A DNA stretch of 64,000 bases, from positions 1-64,000 of the forward strand of contig JAAUQI010000018.1 of the NCBI GenBank assembly GCA_012032345.1, in the 5' to 3' direction. The position numbers were made by a program, and so were the translations under genes. This document shows, one piece after another, positions 23,707 to 33,083 of this stretch. Each line of letters opens with the position of its first letter. Positions within the stretch are counted from its first letter, which is position 1. Below the pieces are notes generated by a model. That model was given only the letters and a program-made list of their open reading frames with translations. It made no database searches and was not told the DNA's origin. The stretch is from Leptolyngbyaceae cyanobacterium RM1_1_2. GTDB lineage: Bacteria > Cyanobacteriota > Cyanobacteriia > Phormidesmidales > Phormidesmidaceae.

Positions 23707-25104
23707 CTAAACCCCTATCAGCACTTCTGCACCCAGGGCCTGAGTGCAGGCTGAATCTGCTTCTTCTGTGTAAATTCGCCTGCTCTCCGGTGAACGAACT
23801 GGCAGCTCAATGACAAAAGTTGATCCTTTCCCAGGCTCTGACTGACAGGTCAAAGCTCCCCCGTGCTGTTCTGTAACAATTTGGTAGCTGATAGCAAGCC
23901 CCATACCGATACCGCAGCCTACGGGCTTGGTTGTCACAAAAGGGTCAAAGATGCGGTTGCGAAGATGAATCGGAATCCCAATACCGCTATCGCAAATCTC
24001 AATGCGTATAAGCTCTGGGTTCGGCATCCGGGTAGTAATCTCAATTTTTCCCGCAGTGGCCAGAGAGGCTGGAGCCTGAACCAGGGTTTGAGCTTCCAGG
24101 GCATCGAGCGCGTTAGTTAGCAGATTGAGAAAAACCTGATTTAGGTTCCCTGGATAGCACTCTACTTTTTGGATCTCCCCATAGTGCTTGACAACGCTGA
24201 TTTCGGGGAGGTGACTGTTTAACTGCAGCCGATGGCTCAAAAGAGTTAGTGTGTCGTCCAATCCTTTGTGTAAATCGGCCCGTTTAAGCCCTGATTCATC
24301 TAAGCGGCTGAAGCTACGCAAAGAAGACATAATTTCACGAACGCGGCTTGTCCCCGTTCGCATAGAGCCTAAAAGCCTGGGTAAATCTTGTACAACAAAC
24401 TCTAGGTCAATTTCTTTGGCTACTGCTACTATGCGCTCATTCTGACTAGAGCAGCAGCCTCTATACGCCTCCAGCAGCCGGAATAAACTGTGGACATATG
24501 TTTCCATATGAAACAGGTTGCCGTAGATGAAGCTGATGGGATTGTTCAGCTCATGAATCATTCCGGCCACGAGCTGTCCTAGGCTAGACATCTTCTCGTT
24601 TTGAACCAGTACCATCTGGGCCTGTCGGAGCTGGCTCAGGGTGACAGCCAGCGTTCTATTTTGCTCTTGAAGCTGTTGTTCTTCTGCCTGGTGCTGGCCG
24701 ATTTCCTCAGCTAAAGCGGCGTTAACAGCTGCTAGCTCTTCTGGACTGGGCAAGGCCAGCGCTCTGGGGACTATAGGCACCAGAACAACTGCTGTAGTGA
24801 GTGATACTAGAGCAGTTGCAGCTTTGAGCAGCCCGGACTGCCAGTAGTCTGGGTGCCATAGCGTCCAGATAGCCATTAGGTGAGTTGCACCACAGAACAC
24901 AATGAAGGCTCCAAACAAAGCAAAAACTTCCTTGAAGGGAAGATCCTGGCGTTTTCGAGCGAAATAGACCAGCGCTAGGGGAATTGAGAAATAGGAAAGG
25001 GCAATGAGCAAGTCAGAAACAATATGCAGCCCGACTAATCTCGTTTGCCAGAGATAACAGTGCCCGTGAGGAATGTAGGCAGGAATAGTAACGAGCGGCA
25101 GCAT
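23707..25104 (-). CDS. Ethylene-binding-domain sensor histidine kinase
   Basis: A 465-residue kinase. Residues ~25-115 are an ETR1-type ethylene-binding domain with three membrane helices. The residues corresponding to ETR1 D25, Y32, I35, P36, C65 and H69 are all present as D31, Y38, I41, P42, C71 and H75, a constant offset of six, including the copper-binding C-G-A-T-H. A short coiled coil leads to the HisKA domain (H184 in M-I-H-E-L-N-N-P). HATPase motifs follow: L-L-T-N-A-L-D-A-L-E, D-S-G-I-G-I-P and G-I-G-M-G-L-A-I-S-Y. Unlike Synechocystis Etr1 (Slr1212) there is no PAS or photoreceptor domain between sensor and kinase. No response regulator is adjacent. Confidence 0.9.
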   Translation of the reverse strand: MLPLVTIPAYIPHGHCYLWQTRLVGLHIVSDLLIALSYFSIPLALVYFARKRQDLPFKEVFALFGAFIVFCGATHLMAIWTLWHPDYWQSGLLKAATALVSLTTAVVLVPIVPRALALPSPEELAAVNAALAEEIGQHQAEEQQLQEQNRTLAVTLSQLRQAQMVLVQNEKMSSLGQLVAGMIHELNNPISFIYGNLFHMETYVHSLFRLLEAYRGCCSSQNERIVAVAKEIDLEFVVQDLPRLLGSMRTGTSRVREIMSSLRSFSRLDESGLKRADLHKGLDDTLTLLSHRLQLNSHLPEISVVKHYGEIQKVECYPGNLNQVFLNLLTNALDALEAQTLVQAPASLATAGKIEITTRMPNPELIRIEICDSGIGIPIHLRNRIFDPFVTTKPVGCGIGMGLAISYQIVTEQHGGALTCQSEPGKGSTFVIELPVRSPESRRIYTEEADSACTQALGAEVLIGV

Positions 25105-25725
25105 AGAGATTCCTCAAAGATGTCGATCTAAGACAGGGATAAAAAATTAGTCAGGCAGTAGTAGACACAGGCGGCTTGAAAGATTGAGGCTAACTCGCTG
25201 AGCGAAGAAAATTTGTTCCTGATATCCACCTCAGGTGAGAGTCAGCATCTGTCAGGCTGCTACTAAGTATATGTTTATACTTAGTATCTGTTGTCTAACG
25301 CTAGTATTAGATATTAGCGATCGTAACTTATTTGTGTTTTCACTAAAACCTGTTAGGTCTTGTTTCTTTCTTAATAGAAAGCCTTTGATGCTCTTGACTA
25401 TAGGCTCTAGCGTTGAACAAATTGTTTAATTGCATTCTCATTTTTTGAGAATGTCCACATAGGATAACGGCTATCAGTTTGATACAGCTTCAACATTTTG
25501 CTAAGAGAATTTTCTGATTTGGCTGGCCCTCTGGCCTGATACAAAACGTCAAAAATGCAAAAAGCTATAGGATTTAGAGGCTGCTATCACTGAGCTGTCT
25601 TAAAAATGAGGGTTAGTGTGTAGCAGGCTACTCATTTTGAGAAACAATGACTCGTGTAAGCTTGTGCCACCTAAAAGAAGCTGATTAGCTTGTACCCCTA
25701 ATTTTTTGCTGGAAGGACTGTAGCA
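25105..25725. other. Intergenic control region of kinase and peptide importer
   Basis: No convincing gene is seen in about 620 bases. It contains an 8-bp dyad CATTCTCA/TGAGAATG (25433-25440 and 25446-25453) around a T5 loop, and AT-rich sequence upstream of the importer. The promoters of the two divergent units must be here. GGAAGGA precedes the GTG start of the binding protein by about nine bases. An ORF at 25235-25429 has no family likeness. Confidence 0.4.
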
Positions 25726-27384
25726 GTGCAAATCATAAGGCGTTTTCGATTCATTTTCTTGGCCGCGCTAACGCTAGCGATCGCGGTGATGGTAGCCAAC
25801 TGTGGCGGCTCTCCTGAGACTACCACCAGTACGCCCGCTGATGAGGCTGCTGCTCCTGCCGCAACCGGAGCATTGGTCTACGGGGCTGGTGGACAGCCCG
25901 TCAACCTCAACCCCGGCAACATCACCGACGGCAACTCGATTGTTGCTCAGACCCAAATTTACGATCGGCTGGTGGGTACCGAACCGGGTACGACTGAGCT
26001 GGCACCCGGTCTAGCAGAAGACTGGAGCGCTTCTGACGACAGTCTCACTTGGACATTTAACCTGCGTGAAGGCGTTAAGTTTCACGATGGCACCGACTTC
26101 AACGCCGAAGCTGTGGTCTTTAACGTCAATCGCTGGTGGGATCCCGAGTTTGAGTACGGCTACCGGGCCGAGGGCAATCTCTACGAGATCTGGACTGACC
26201 TGTTTGGTGGCTTCAAAGGTGATGAAGCCTCTACGATTACCGACGTTCGCGCCGCTGATGAATACACGGTAGAGTTTGAGCTGGCCCAGCCGTTTGCGGC
26301 CTTTCCCGCTGCGATCGCCTCGGGATATTTTGGCATTGCCAGTCCCACGGCGATTCAGGAGGCTGGGGCCAACTACGGCACTCCCTCTGGCACTGCGGTC
26401 GGTACTGGCCCCTTTGTCTTTGAGGAGTGGCGCTCTGGCGATCGCATTACCTTCTCTAAGTATGCAGATTACTGGGATGAGGGCATGCCGAAGGTTGAGC
26501 AGCTAGTAATTAGCTTTGTTGAAGATCCAGCCGCTCGCCTAGCTCAGCTCCGGGCTGGCACCCTGGACTTTACCGTTGATCTCACCCCCGATCAGCTTCC
26601 TGAGATTGAAAGCGACCCCAACTTAGAGGCGCTCTACCGTCCCTCCTTCAATGTGGGCTATCTGGCGCTGAATCCTGCCTATGAGCCGCTGGCTAAGCCA
26701 GAAGTGCGGCAGGCGATCGCCCAGGCGATTAACAAGGCTGCGATTGTAGATGCCTTTTGGGGAGATCTAGGCGAAACCGATCCTCACTTTACGCCGCCCT
26801 CCCTCAAAGAGTTTCAGTCCGAGGGGATAGAGGACTACAAGTATGATCCTGAAGCCGCTAAGCAGGCCCTAGCCGAGGCGGGCTATCCCGACGGCTTTCC
26901 CTTAGACCTCTGGTATATGCCTGTCAGCCGCCCTTACTTCCCCAACCCCAAACCCATTGCCGAAGCCTTTGCCGCTGAGCTAAGTCAAATTGGCATCCAG
27001 GTGAATCTGCAAACCAAAGACTGGGGCGCTTACCTAGAAGATCGCAATACCCCACCCGGTTTCCAGTCTTTTATGCTGGGCTGGACGGGTGACTACGGCG
27101 ATCCTGATAACTTCCTCTATGCCCACTTTGGCCCCGGCGCAACCCAGGATTTAGGCGACTACCAAGATCCTGAGATGTTTGATCTGCTTAACAAGGCCCG
27201 CGTCGCCAGCGAAACCTCAGAACGGGAAGCGCTCTATCAAGAGCTAGATCAGCTCCTTCATGACAAAGCGCTGCGGATTCCTATTGTTCACTCCCAGCCG
27301 CTGCTGGCTAAGCGTACCAGCATTGAGGGCTGGGAGCCGAGTCCTTTAGGCTCTGAAGCGTTTACCACCATTGAGAAGTCGTAG
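25726..27384 (+). CDS. Peptide/nickel-type ABC solute-binding lipoprotein
   Basis: A 552-residue protein of the SBP_bac_5 (OppA/DppA) family, usual length. A lipoprotein signal is present with lipobox V-A-N-C (Cys26). The mature region shows L-A-P-G-L-A-E-D-W, W-T-F-N-L-R-E-G-V-K-F-H-D-G and Y-W-D-E-G, the standard signature of this family. Starts at GTG 25726 after GGAAGGA. It is the first gene of an importer operon (permeases and fused ATPase follow). Substrate could be peptides, glutathione or others; the sequence does not decide. Confidence 0.92.
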   Translation: MQIIRRFRFIFLAALTLAIAVMVANCGGSPETTTSTPADEAAAPAATGALVYGAGGQPVNLNPGNITDGNSIVAQTQIYDRLVGTEPGTTELAPGLAEDWSASDDSLTWTFNLREGVKFHDGTDFNAEAVVFNVNRWWDPEFEYGYRAEGNLYEIWTDLFGGFKGDEASTITDVRAADEYTVEFELAQPFAAFPAAIASGYFGIASPTAIQEAGANYGTPSGTAVGTGPFVFEEWRSGDRITFSKYADYWDEGMPKVEQLVISFVEDPAARLAQLRAGTLDFTVDLTPDQLPEIESDPNLEALYRPSFNVGYLALNPAYEPLAKPEVRQAIAQAINKAAIVDAFWGDLGETDPHFTPPSLKEFQSEGIEDYKYDPEAAKQALAEAGYPDGFPLDLWYMPVSRPYFPNPKPIAEAFAAELSQIGIQVNLQTKDWGAYLEDRNTPPGFQSFMLGWTGDYGDPDNFLYAHFGPGATQDLGDYQDPEMFDLLNKARVASETSEREALYQELDQLLHDKALRIPIVHSQPLLAKRTSIEGWEPSPLGSEAFTTIEKS

Positions 27385-27398
27385 AGGCTGAGCGGGTT

Positions 27399-28409
27399 AT
27401 GGGGAGATATATCCTGGGTCGGCTGCTGCAGCTAGTGCCCGTTTTGCTGGGTATTTCGCTGCTGGTGTTTGCCTTTTTGCACCTAATTCCGGGAGATCCG
27501 GCAGTGACCATGCTGGGCGATCGCGCTACCCCCGATCAGGTGGAGGTACTGCGCGAACGCATGGGGCTAAACGAGCCGCTGCCGTTGCAGTACCTAGCTT
27601 TTTTAGGTAATCTGCTGCGGTTTGACCTGGGCACCAGCATCTTTACCGGAGTGCCCATCATTGAGGAAATTCGGCTGCGCTGGCCCGCTACCTTTGAGCT
27701 GTCAGTGCTGTCGATGCTAATCGCTCTAGTGCTGGGCATTCCGATCGGGGTGATTGCCGCAGTGCGCAAAAACAGCATTGTTGACAACGTCGCCATGAGC
27801 GGTTCCCTGCTGGGGGTTTCGATGCCCGTCTACTGGCTGGGGCTGCTGCTGATTTATCTATTTGCGGTAAATCTGCAGTGGCTACCGCCAAGCGGTCGTA
27901 TTGGCGTCGATGTCGGCTACAGCTTTAAGCCGATTACGGGCTTTTTTGTCTTTGACGCTCTGATTCAGGGTGACTTCAAAGCTTTGTCAAATATCCTGTC
28001 CCACCTGCTGTTGCCGGCTCTAACGCTGAGCACGATTCCCCTGGCAATTTTGGCCCGGATTACCCGCAGTGCCATGCTGGAGGTGCTGTCGCAAGACTAT
28101 ATTCGTACCGCTCGGGCCAAGGGCGTCTTGGAGTTTTGGGTGATTGCCAAGCACGCCCTCAAAAACGCCATGCTGCCCGTGATTACCATTGTGGGGCTGG
28201 AGTTTGGCACTCTGCTGGGGGGAGCGATTCTCACTGAGACGATTTTCTCCTGGCCTGGGATTGGCAAATGGATTTATGAAGGCATTTTGCTGCGGGACTA
28301 TCCGGTGGTGCAGGGGGGCGTCATTTTTGTGGCGGTGGTATTTGTGCTGGTGAACCTGCTGGTTGATATCTCCTATGCCTTCCTGGATCCGCGCATTCAG
28401 TACAAGTAG
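27399..28409 (+). CDS. ABC importer permease, DppB family
   Basis: A 336-residue inner-membrane permease. The N-terminus is R-Y-I-L-G-R-L-L-Q-L-V-P-V-L-L-G, then the G-D-P-A-V-T-M-L-G segment of DppB/OppB. The EAA loop near the C-terminus includes R-T-A-R-A-K-G-V, which couples to the ATPase. Starts 14 bases after the binding protein stop. Complete. Confidence 0.93.
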   Translation: MGRYILGRLLQLVPVLLGISLLVFAFLHLIPGDPAVTMLGDRATPDQVEVLRERMGLNEPLPLQYLAFLGNLLRFDLGTSIFTGVPIIEEIRLRWPATFELSVLSMLIALVLGIPIGVIAAVRKNSIVDNVAMSGSLLGVSMPVYWLGLLLIYLFAVNLQWLPPSGRIGVDVGYSFKPITGFFVFDALIQGDFKALSNILSHLLLPALTLSTIPLAILARITRSAMLEVLSQDYIRTARAKGVLEFWVIAKHALKNAMLPVITIVGLEFGTLLGGAILTETIFSWPGIGKWIYEGILLRDYPVVQGGVIFVAVVFVLVNLLVDISYAFLDPRIQYK

Positions 28410-28440
28410 GCTAGCCCATGATTAATCCAACCTGACCCCT

Positions 28441-29321
28441 ATGGCAACGACAACTTCTCCTCAGGGCTTCAACCGCCTGCTAAAAATCGAGCCGTCCAGC
28501 GATTTTTAGAATCCACCTCTGGCCTGATCGGTTTGGGCCTGACGGTGTTTATCGTGGTAGCCGCGCTTTTAGCTCCTTTGCTCAATCCCTATGACCCGGC
28601 GACAGACCGGGATTATGCCGCCCGACTGCAGGGGCCGAGCCTAGAGCATTGGTTTGGGGCCGATGGGCTGGGGCGCGATATCCTGACGCAGGTCTGGTAT
28701 GGCCTGCGGACATCCCTGGTGATTGGCCTAGTGTCGGTGCTGATTGGTTTGATTGTTGGCGTGTCTCTGGGGCTGGCGGCGGGATACTTTCGGGGCTGGA
28801 GCGAGCGGGTGATTGGCTGGCTGACTGATGTGATGCTGGCCTTTCCGTCTATTTTGCTGGCGATCGCGGTAGTGACGGTCACCGGGCCGAGCGTTGTCAG
28901 CGTTATGTTTGCCGTCGGTATTGTCCAGATTCCCAAGTTTATTCGCCTCACCCGCAGCATGGTGCTGTCGCTGCGAGAGCAGGAGTTTGTCCAAACCGTC
29001 CGAGCCTTTGGGGCCAAGCCCCCCCGGATCATCTTTTTACACATTTTGCCCGCTAGCCTAGCGCCGCTGGTGGTGCAGGCTACCCTGGCCATCGGCACTG
29101 CCACTCTAGAGGCGGCGGGTCTGGGCTTTTTGGGGCTGGGGGCACAGCCGCCGACCCCAGAGCTAGGCACAATGCTCTCAGATGCGTTCAAAGGCGGCTA
29201 TTCGCTCTCGGCCCCCTGGACGATTGTGTTTCCGGGGCTGTTTATTACGCTGACGGTGCTGGCCTTTAACCTACTAGGCGACGGCCTGCGAGATGCTCTA
29301 GACCCCAAAGGCAGTCGCTAA
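28441..29321 (+). CDS. ABC importer permease, DppC family, 5' frameshift
   Basis: A permease of the DppC/OppC type with D-P-A-T-D-R-D and W-F-G-A-D-G-L-G-R-D, and the EAA loop Q-T-V-R-A-F-G-A. The natural start appears to be ATG 28441 (M-A-T-T-T-S-P-Q-G-F-N-R-L-L-K), but that frame hits a stop at 28507-28509. From the run of five A at 28482-28486 the next frame continues as N-R-A-V-Q-R-F-L into the permease. One extra A restores a single frame. As written, only a TTG start at 28533 gives a continuous product, which lacks about 30 N-terminal residues. Probably a sequencing error or a recent lesion. Confidence 0.85.
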
Positions 29322-31123
29322 ACTTTCCCCGCCGCTACCTGCCGCTGGCGAATGTCCTCTAGTCGGGCGTCAGGAATGGCTGAAATTAGCTGGCGGGTAT
29401 AGGGCTGCTGGGGTGAGTAATAAATCTCTTCAGCCAGCCCGATTTCTTCAATCCGGCCCTGGTTCATTACCATAATGCGATCGCTGACAAACTTGACCAC
29501 GCTGAGGTCATGGGAGATAAAAATGTAGGTGAGGCCAAACTCCTGCTGCAGATCTTTGAGCAGGTTGAGCACCTGGGCCTGCACTGAGACATCCAGCGCC
29601 GAGACTGACTCATCACAGATAATAAATTTTGGCTCACAGGCCAGCGTCCGGGCAATGCAAATCCGCTGGCGCTGACCGCCCGAAAACTCATGGGGCATCC
29701 GTCGCATAGCGCTGGCATCCATGCCCACCCGCTCTAGCAGGTCAATGGCGCGATCGCGCTTTTGGCTATCTGAGCCGCCTAGCCCGTGAATCTGCATTGG
29801 TTCTAGCAGGGCTGAACCAATGGTTTGCCGCCCGTCCAAGGAGCCGTAAGGATTTTGAAAGACAATCTGCATGGAGCGCCGCAGCCGCCGCATGGCCGCG
29901 TCGTCTAGGTCTAAGACGGGCTGACCTTCAAAGGTAATTGTGCCAGACGTTGGCTCAATCAGCCGCAGCAGGCAGCGGCTCAGGGTAGACTTGCCGCAGC
30001 CCGACTCGCCGACTAGCCCCAGGGTTTCCCCCGGATAGACATCAAAGCTGACGTCATCAACGGCCCTCAGCTCAGTTTTTTGGGCAAAGAAGCCGCGCCG
30101 CACCGGAAACGCCTTGACCAGATTGTGGACGCTGAGAATCGGCTGATGCTGAAATAGAGCCTGCCGCTTCTCTGCCATTGCCTCAGGGCTTACCTCCGCC
30201 AGCAGCTCTGCTTTCTCAGCCGGGGTACGCACCTTGGCGATCGCTTCGAGGTCACCGCTTTCACTCTGGCGCACGTCCATAAAGTCAGACACCGTGGGTA
30301 GCCGCCTGAGCTGCTGGTTGGGTCGGGGACGGCAGTTGAGCAAGCCCTGGGTGTAGGGATGCTGGGGATGGGCAAACAGGTCATACACCGTAGCGGTTTC
30401 AACCAAATCGCCCTGATACATAACGGCGACGCTGTCGGCAATTTCTGAAACCACGCCCATGTCGTGGGTAATAAAGATAACGGAGGTGCCCCGTGTCTTT
30501 TGCAAATCTCGCAGCAGATCCAGAATGGTGGCCTGAATAGTGACGTCCAGGGCTGTGGTGGGTTCGTCAGCAATTAGAATAGCCGGGTCGCCTGCTAGGG
30601 CGATCGCAATCATCACCCGCTGCTGCTGACCACCAGAGAGCTGATGGGGATAGCGGCCCAAAATTTGCTCAGGATCAGGCAGTTTTACTTCGTTAAACAG
30701 GTCTATGGCCTTGGCCTTGGCAGACTTCTCATCTACCGACTGATGCAGCTTCAGCGCCTCTATCAGCTGGTTGCCGCAGGTATAAACCGGGTTTAGCGAC
30801 GTTAGCGGCTCTTGAAAAATCATTGAGATTAGCTGCCCTCGATACCGCCGCCGCTTTTCGGCAGCGAGCTGGAGCAAATCTATCGGCGGGGCGTCGGGCC
30901 GGGTAGGATCGAGAAATAAAATTTCGCCAGAGAGCTGAGTGCTGGGGGGCAGCAGGCCAATAATGGCCAGGGAAGTCACCGATTTGCCTGACCCCGACTC
31001 GCCCACAATGCCCAAGGTTTCTCTCGGCTGAAGCTGAAAGGAAACGTTCTTGACGGCCTGCACCGATTTTTCCTTGGTGGGAAACGTGACACACAAGTTA
31101 CGAACGTCAAGGATAGGGGTCAT
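29318..31123 (-). CDS. Fused double ABC ATPase, DppD-DppF/GsiA type
   Basis: A 601-residue protein with two complete ATPase domains. The first has Walker A G-E-S-G-S-G-K-S, signature L-S-G-G-Q-Q-Q-R and Walker B L-I-A-D-E-P-T. The second has [16 protein letters not shown] and I-C-D-E-S-V-S. The fusion combines the separate D and F subunits of peptide importers, as in GsiA. It is transcribed towards the permeases and overlaps the DppC gene by 4 bases tail to tail, so it needs its own promoter near 31130-31300. Confidence 0.92.
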   Translation of the reverse strand: MTPILDVRNLCVTFPTKEKSVQAVKNVSFQLQPRETLGIVGESGSGKSVTSLAIIGLLPPSTQLSGEILFLDPTRPDAPPIDLLQLAAEKRRRYRGQLISMIFQEPLTSLNPVYTCGNQLIEALKLHQSVDEKSAKAKAIDLFNEVKLPDPEQILGRYPHQLSGGQQQRVMIAIALAGDPAILIADEPTTALDVTIQATILDLLRDLQKTRGTSVIFITHDMGVVSEIADSVAVMYQGDLVETATVYDLFAHPQHPYTQGLLNCRPRPNQQLRRLPTVSDFMDVRQSESGDLEAIAKVRTPAEKAELLAEVSPEAMAEKRQALFQHQPILSVHNLVKAFPVRRGFFAQKTELRAVDDVSFDVYPGETLGLVGESGCGKSTLSRCLLRLIEPTSGTITFEGQPVLDLDDAAMRRLRRSMQIVFQNPYGSLDGRQTIGSALLEPMQIHGLGGSDSQKRDRAIDLLERVGMDASAMRRMPHEFSGGQRQRICIARTLACEPKFIICDESVSALDVSVQAQVLNLLKDLQQEFGLTYIFISHDLSVVKFVSDRIMVMNQGRIEEIGLAEEIYYSPQQPYTRQLISAIPDARLEDIRQRQVAAGKV

Positions 31124-31319
31124 AGGTACAGCCCTGGGTGGAGTGGACGAAGTCTAAACTGACGGCAGTACAAGCGCTTAGAAATGATTACTGCTTATCC
31201 TGACCCAGTTTTGGTTCTCGAATAGTATCAGAGTGAGCTGTTTGGCGACGTGGTCTCGTCAGGCTATTTTTTAAGCGGCTAAACGATTAAAATAATGAAG
31301 CTTTTTGCAGCTACCGACC

Positions 31320-33071
31320 ATGCAATCCCTCCAGCGTGTTTTAGGCAATCTCAGGGCTTACTGGCAGCTTGTGGTAGGAGCCACGCTGAGTTTGCTGCTG
31401 CTGACCGGGGCCAATGCTGTGACGCCGCAGCTCTTTCGCTACGGCATTGACCAGGGCATTACCTCCAAGGATCTAACAGCGGTGCTGTGTACAGCGGCGG
31501 CGATGGTAGCTGTGGCGATCGCACGCGGGCTGTTTAACTTTGGTCAGAGCTATTGGGCCGAGGCGATTTCTCAGGGGGTGGCCTATGCGCTGCGGGGCCA
31601 GATTTTTGGCAAGATTGCAACCCTCAGCTTTAGCTATCACGATCGGGCCCAGACCTCCCAGCTGCTGACCCGCATGACCAGCGACATTGAGCAGATTCGC
31701 ACCTTTGTCGGCACCAGCCTGGTACAGGTGGTTAGCTCCGTGGTGACGTTGCTGGCGATCGCCGTGATTTTGCTGGTGATGAACTGGCGGCTGGCGCTGA
31801 TGACGCTGGCGGTAATACCGCTGACGGGGCTGCTGCTGTTTCAGTTTTTTAGCAAAAATCAGACGCTGTTCGGGCAGGTACAGGAGCGCTTAGGCGATCT
31901 AAACGGCGTACTGCGAGAAAGCCTGTTTGGGGTGCGAGTAGTCAAGGCATTTGTGCGGGAAACAACTGAGCTAAAGCGCTACACCCAGTACAACAATGAG
32001 CTGTTCGGCGTCTATATAAAAACCCTCAACGCCATTCGCAATACGTTTCCGTTTATTTTTCTGCTGAGCAACCTGATCACCCTGGTCGTCATTGGCTTTG
32101 GTGGCGCTCAGGTGATGGACGGCAGTTTTTCGGTGGGCGAACTGGTCGCGTTTAATGCCTATCTGCTGTTTATTTTGCAGCCAGTGCTGCTGATTGGCTT
32201 TGCCGCCCCGGTGATTGCTCAAGCAGCGGCTTCAGCAGAGCGGGTCTATGAGGTTATAGATGCGGCAGTAGAAATCCGCGATCGCCCCAATGCTCTGCCT
32301 TTTGAGGGCTGTGGCGGACGCATCACCTTTGAAAATGTCTGGTTTCGCTACCCCGGCGCGACTACCTCAGCCCTGAGAGGCATCTCTTTTGAAACCCGCC
32401 CGAATGAGCTAATCGCTATTCTGGGCATGACCGGCTCTGGCAAAAGCACGATTGTCAACCTGATTCCCCGCTTCTACGACGTCACTCAGGGATCCATCCG
32501 CATTGATGGCCGAGATGTTAGAGATTTTCAGCTTGTCAGCCTGAGAGCAGGCATTGGTACGGTTTTTCAAGAAACCAAACTGCTGGCGGGTACCATCCGT
32601 GAGAATATTGCCTACGCCAGACCCGAGGCTACCCTGGCCGAGGTTGTCGAAGTAGCTAAAGCAGCCCACATTCATGACTTCATTGCTGAGCTGCCGCAAG
32701 CCTACGATACGATCGTGGGAGAGCGCGGTGTGGGCCTCTCTGGGGGGCAAAAACAGCGGATTGCGATCGCCCGGACGCTGCTGACCGACTATCATATTCT
32801 CATTCTCGATGACAGCACCTCAGCGATTGATGCTGCCACTGCCGCCCAGATTCAGACCAGCCTCGACAGCCTGATGAGAGCGCGTACCTGCAGCGCCTTT
32901 GTGATTGCTCAGCGTATCAGTACGGTGCAGGCCGCCGACCGGATTTTGTTAATCAACGCGGGCCAGCTCGTAGCTCAGGGCAGCCACACCGAGCTGATGC
33001 GTAATCCGCTCTATGGCTCAATTTTGGAATCACAGATGCAGCCGTCCAAGTCCCTGGCGATCGCCCCCTAG
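31320..33071 (+). CDS. ABC exporter half-transporter with degenerate ATP site
   Basis: A 583-residue half-transporter: about six membrane helices, then an ATPase domain with Walker A G-M-T-G-S-G-K-S-T and signature L-S-G-G-Q-K-Q-R. The Walker B box reads L-I-L-D-D-S-T-S-A-I-D, with Asp in place of the catalytic Glu, and the switch His is replaced by Gln (I-A-Q-R-I-S-T). These changes mark the degenerate half of heterodimeric exporters such as BmrC or TM287. I chose ATG 31320 over a TTG five codons upstream. The partner gene follows after 12 bases. Confidence 0.9.
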   Translation: MQSLQRVLGNLRAYWQLVVGATLSLLLLTGANAVTPQLFRYGIDQGITSKDLTAVLCTAAAMVAVAIARGLFNFGQSYWAEAISQGVAYALRGQIFGKIATLSFSYHDRAQTSQLLTRMTSDIEQIRTFVGTSLVQVVSSVVTLLAIAVILLVMNWRLALMTLAVIPLTGLLLFQFFSKNQTLFGQVQERLGDLNGVLRESLFGVRVVKAFVRETTELKRYTQYNNELFGVYIKTLNAIRNTFPFIFLLSNLITLVVIGFGGAQVMDGSFSVGELVAFNAYLLFILQPVLLIGFAAPVIAQAAASAERVYEVIDAAVEIRDRPNALPFEGCGGRITFENVWFRYPGATTSALRGISFETRPNELIAILGMTGSGKSTIVNLIPRFYDVTQGSIRIDGRDVRDFQLVSLRAGIGTVFQETKLLAGTIRENIAYARPEATLAEVVEVAKAAHIHDFIAELPQAYDTIVGERGVGLSGGQKQRIAIARTLLTDYHILILDDSTSAIDAATAAQIQTSLDSLMRARTCSAFVIAQRISTVQAADRILLINAGQLVAQGSHTELMRNPLYGSILESQMQPSKSLAIAP

Positions 33072-33083
33072 AGAATATTCCTC

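Noticed and set aside
25235-25429. 64-codon plus-strand ORF upstream of the importer
   Set aside because: No family likeness, no ribosome binding site, low-complexity hydrophobic composition in an AT-rich region.
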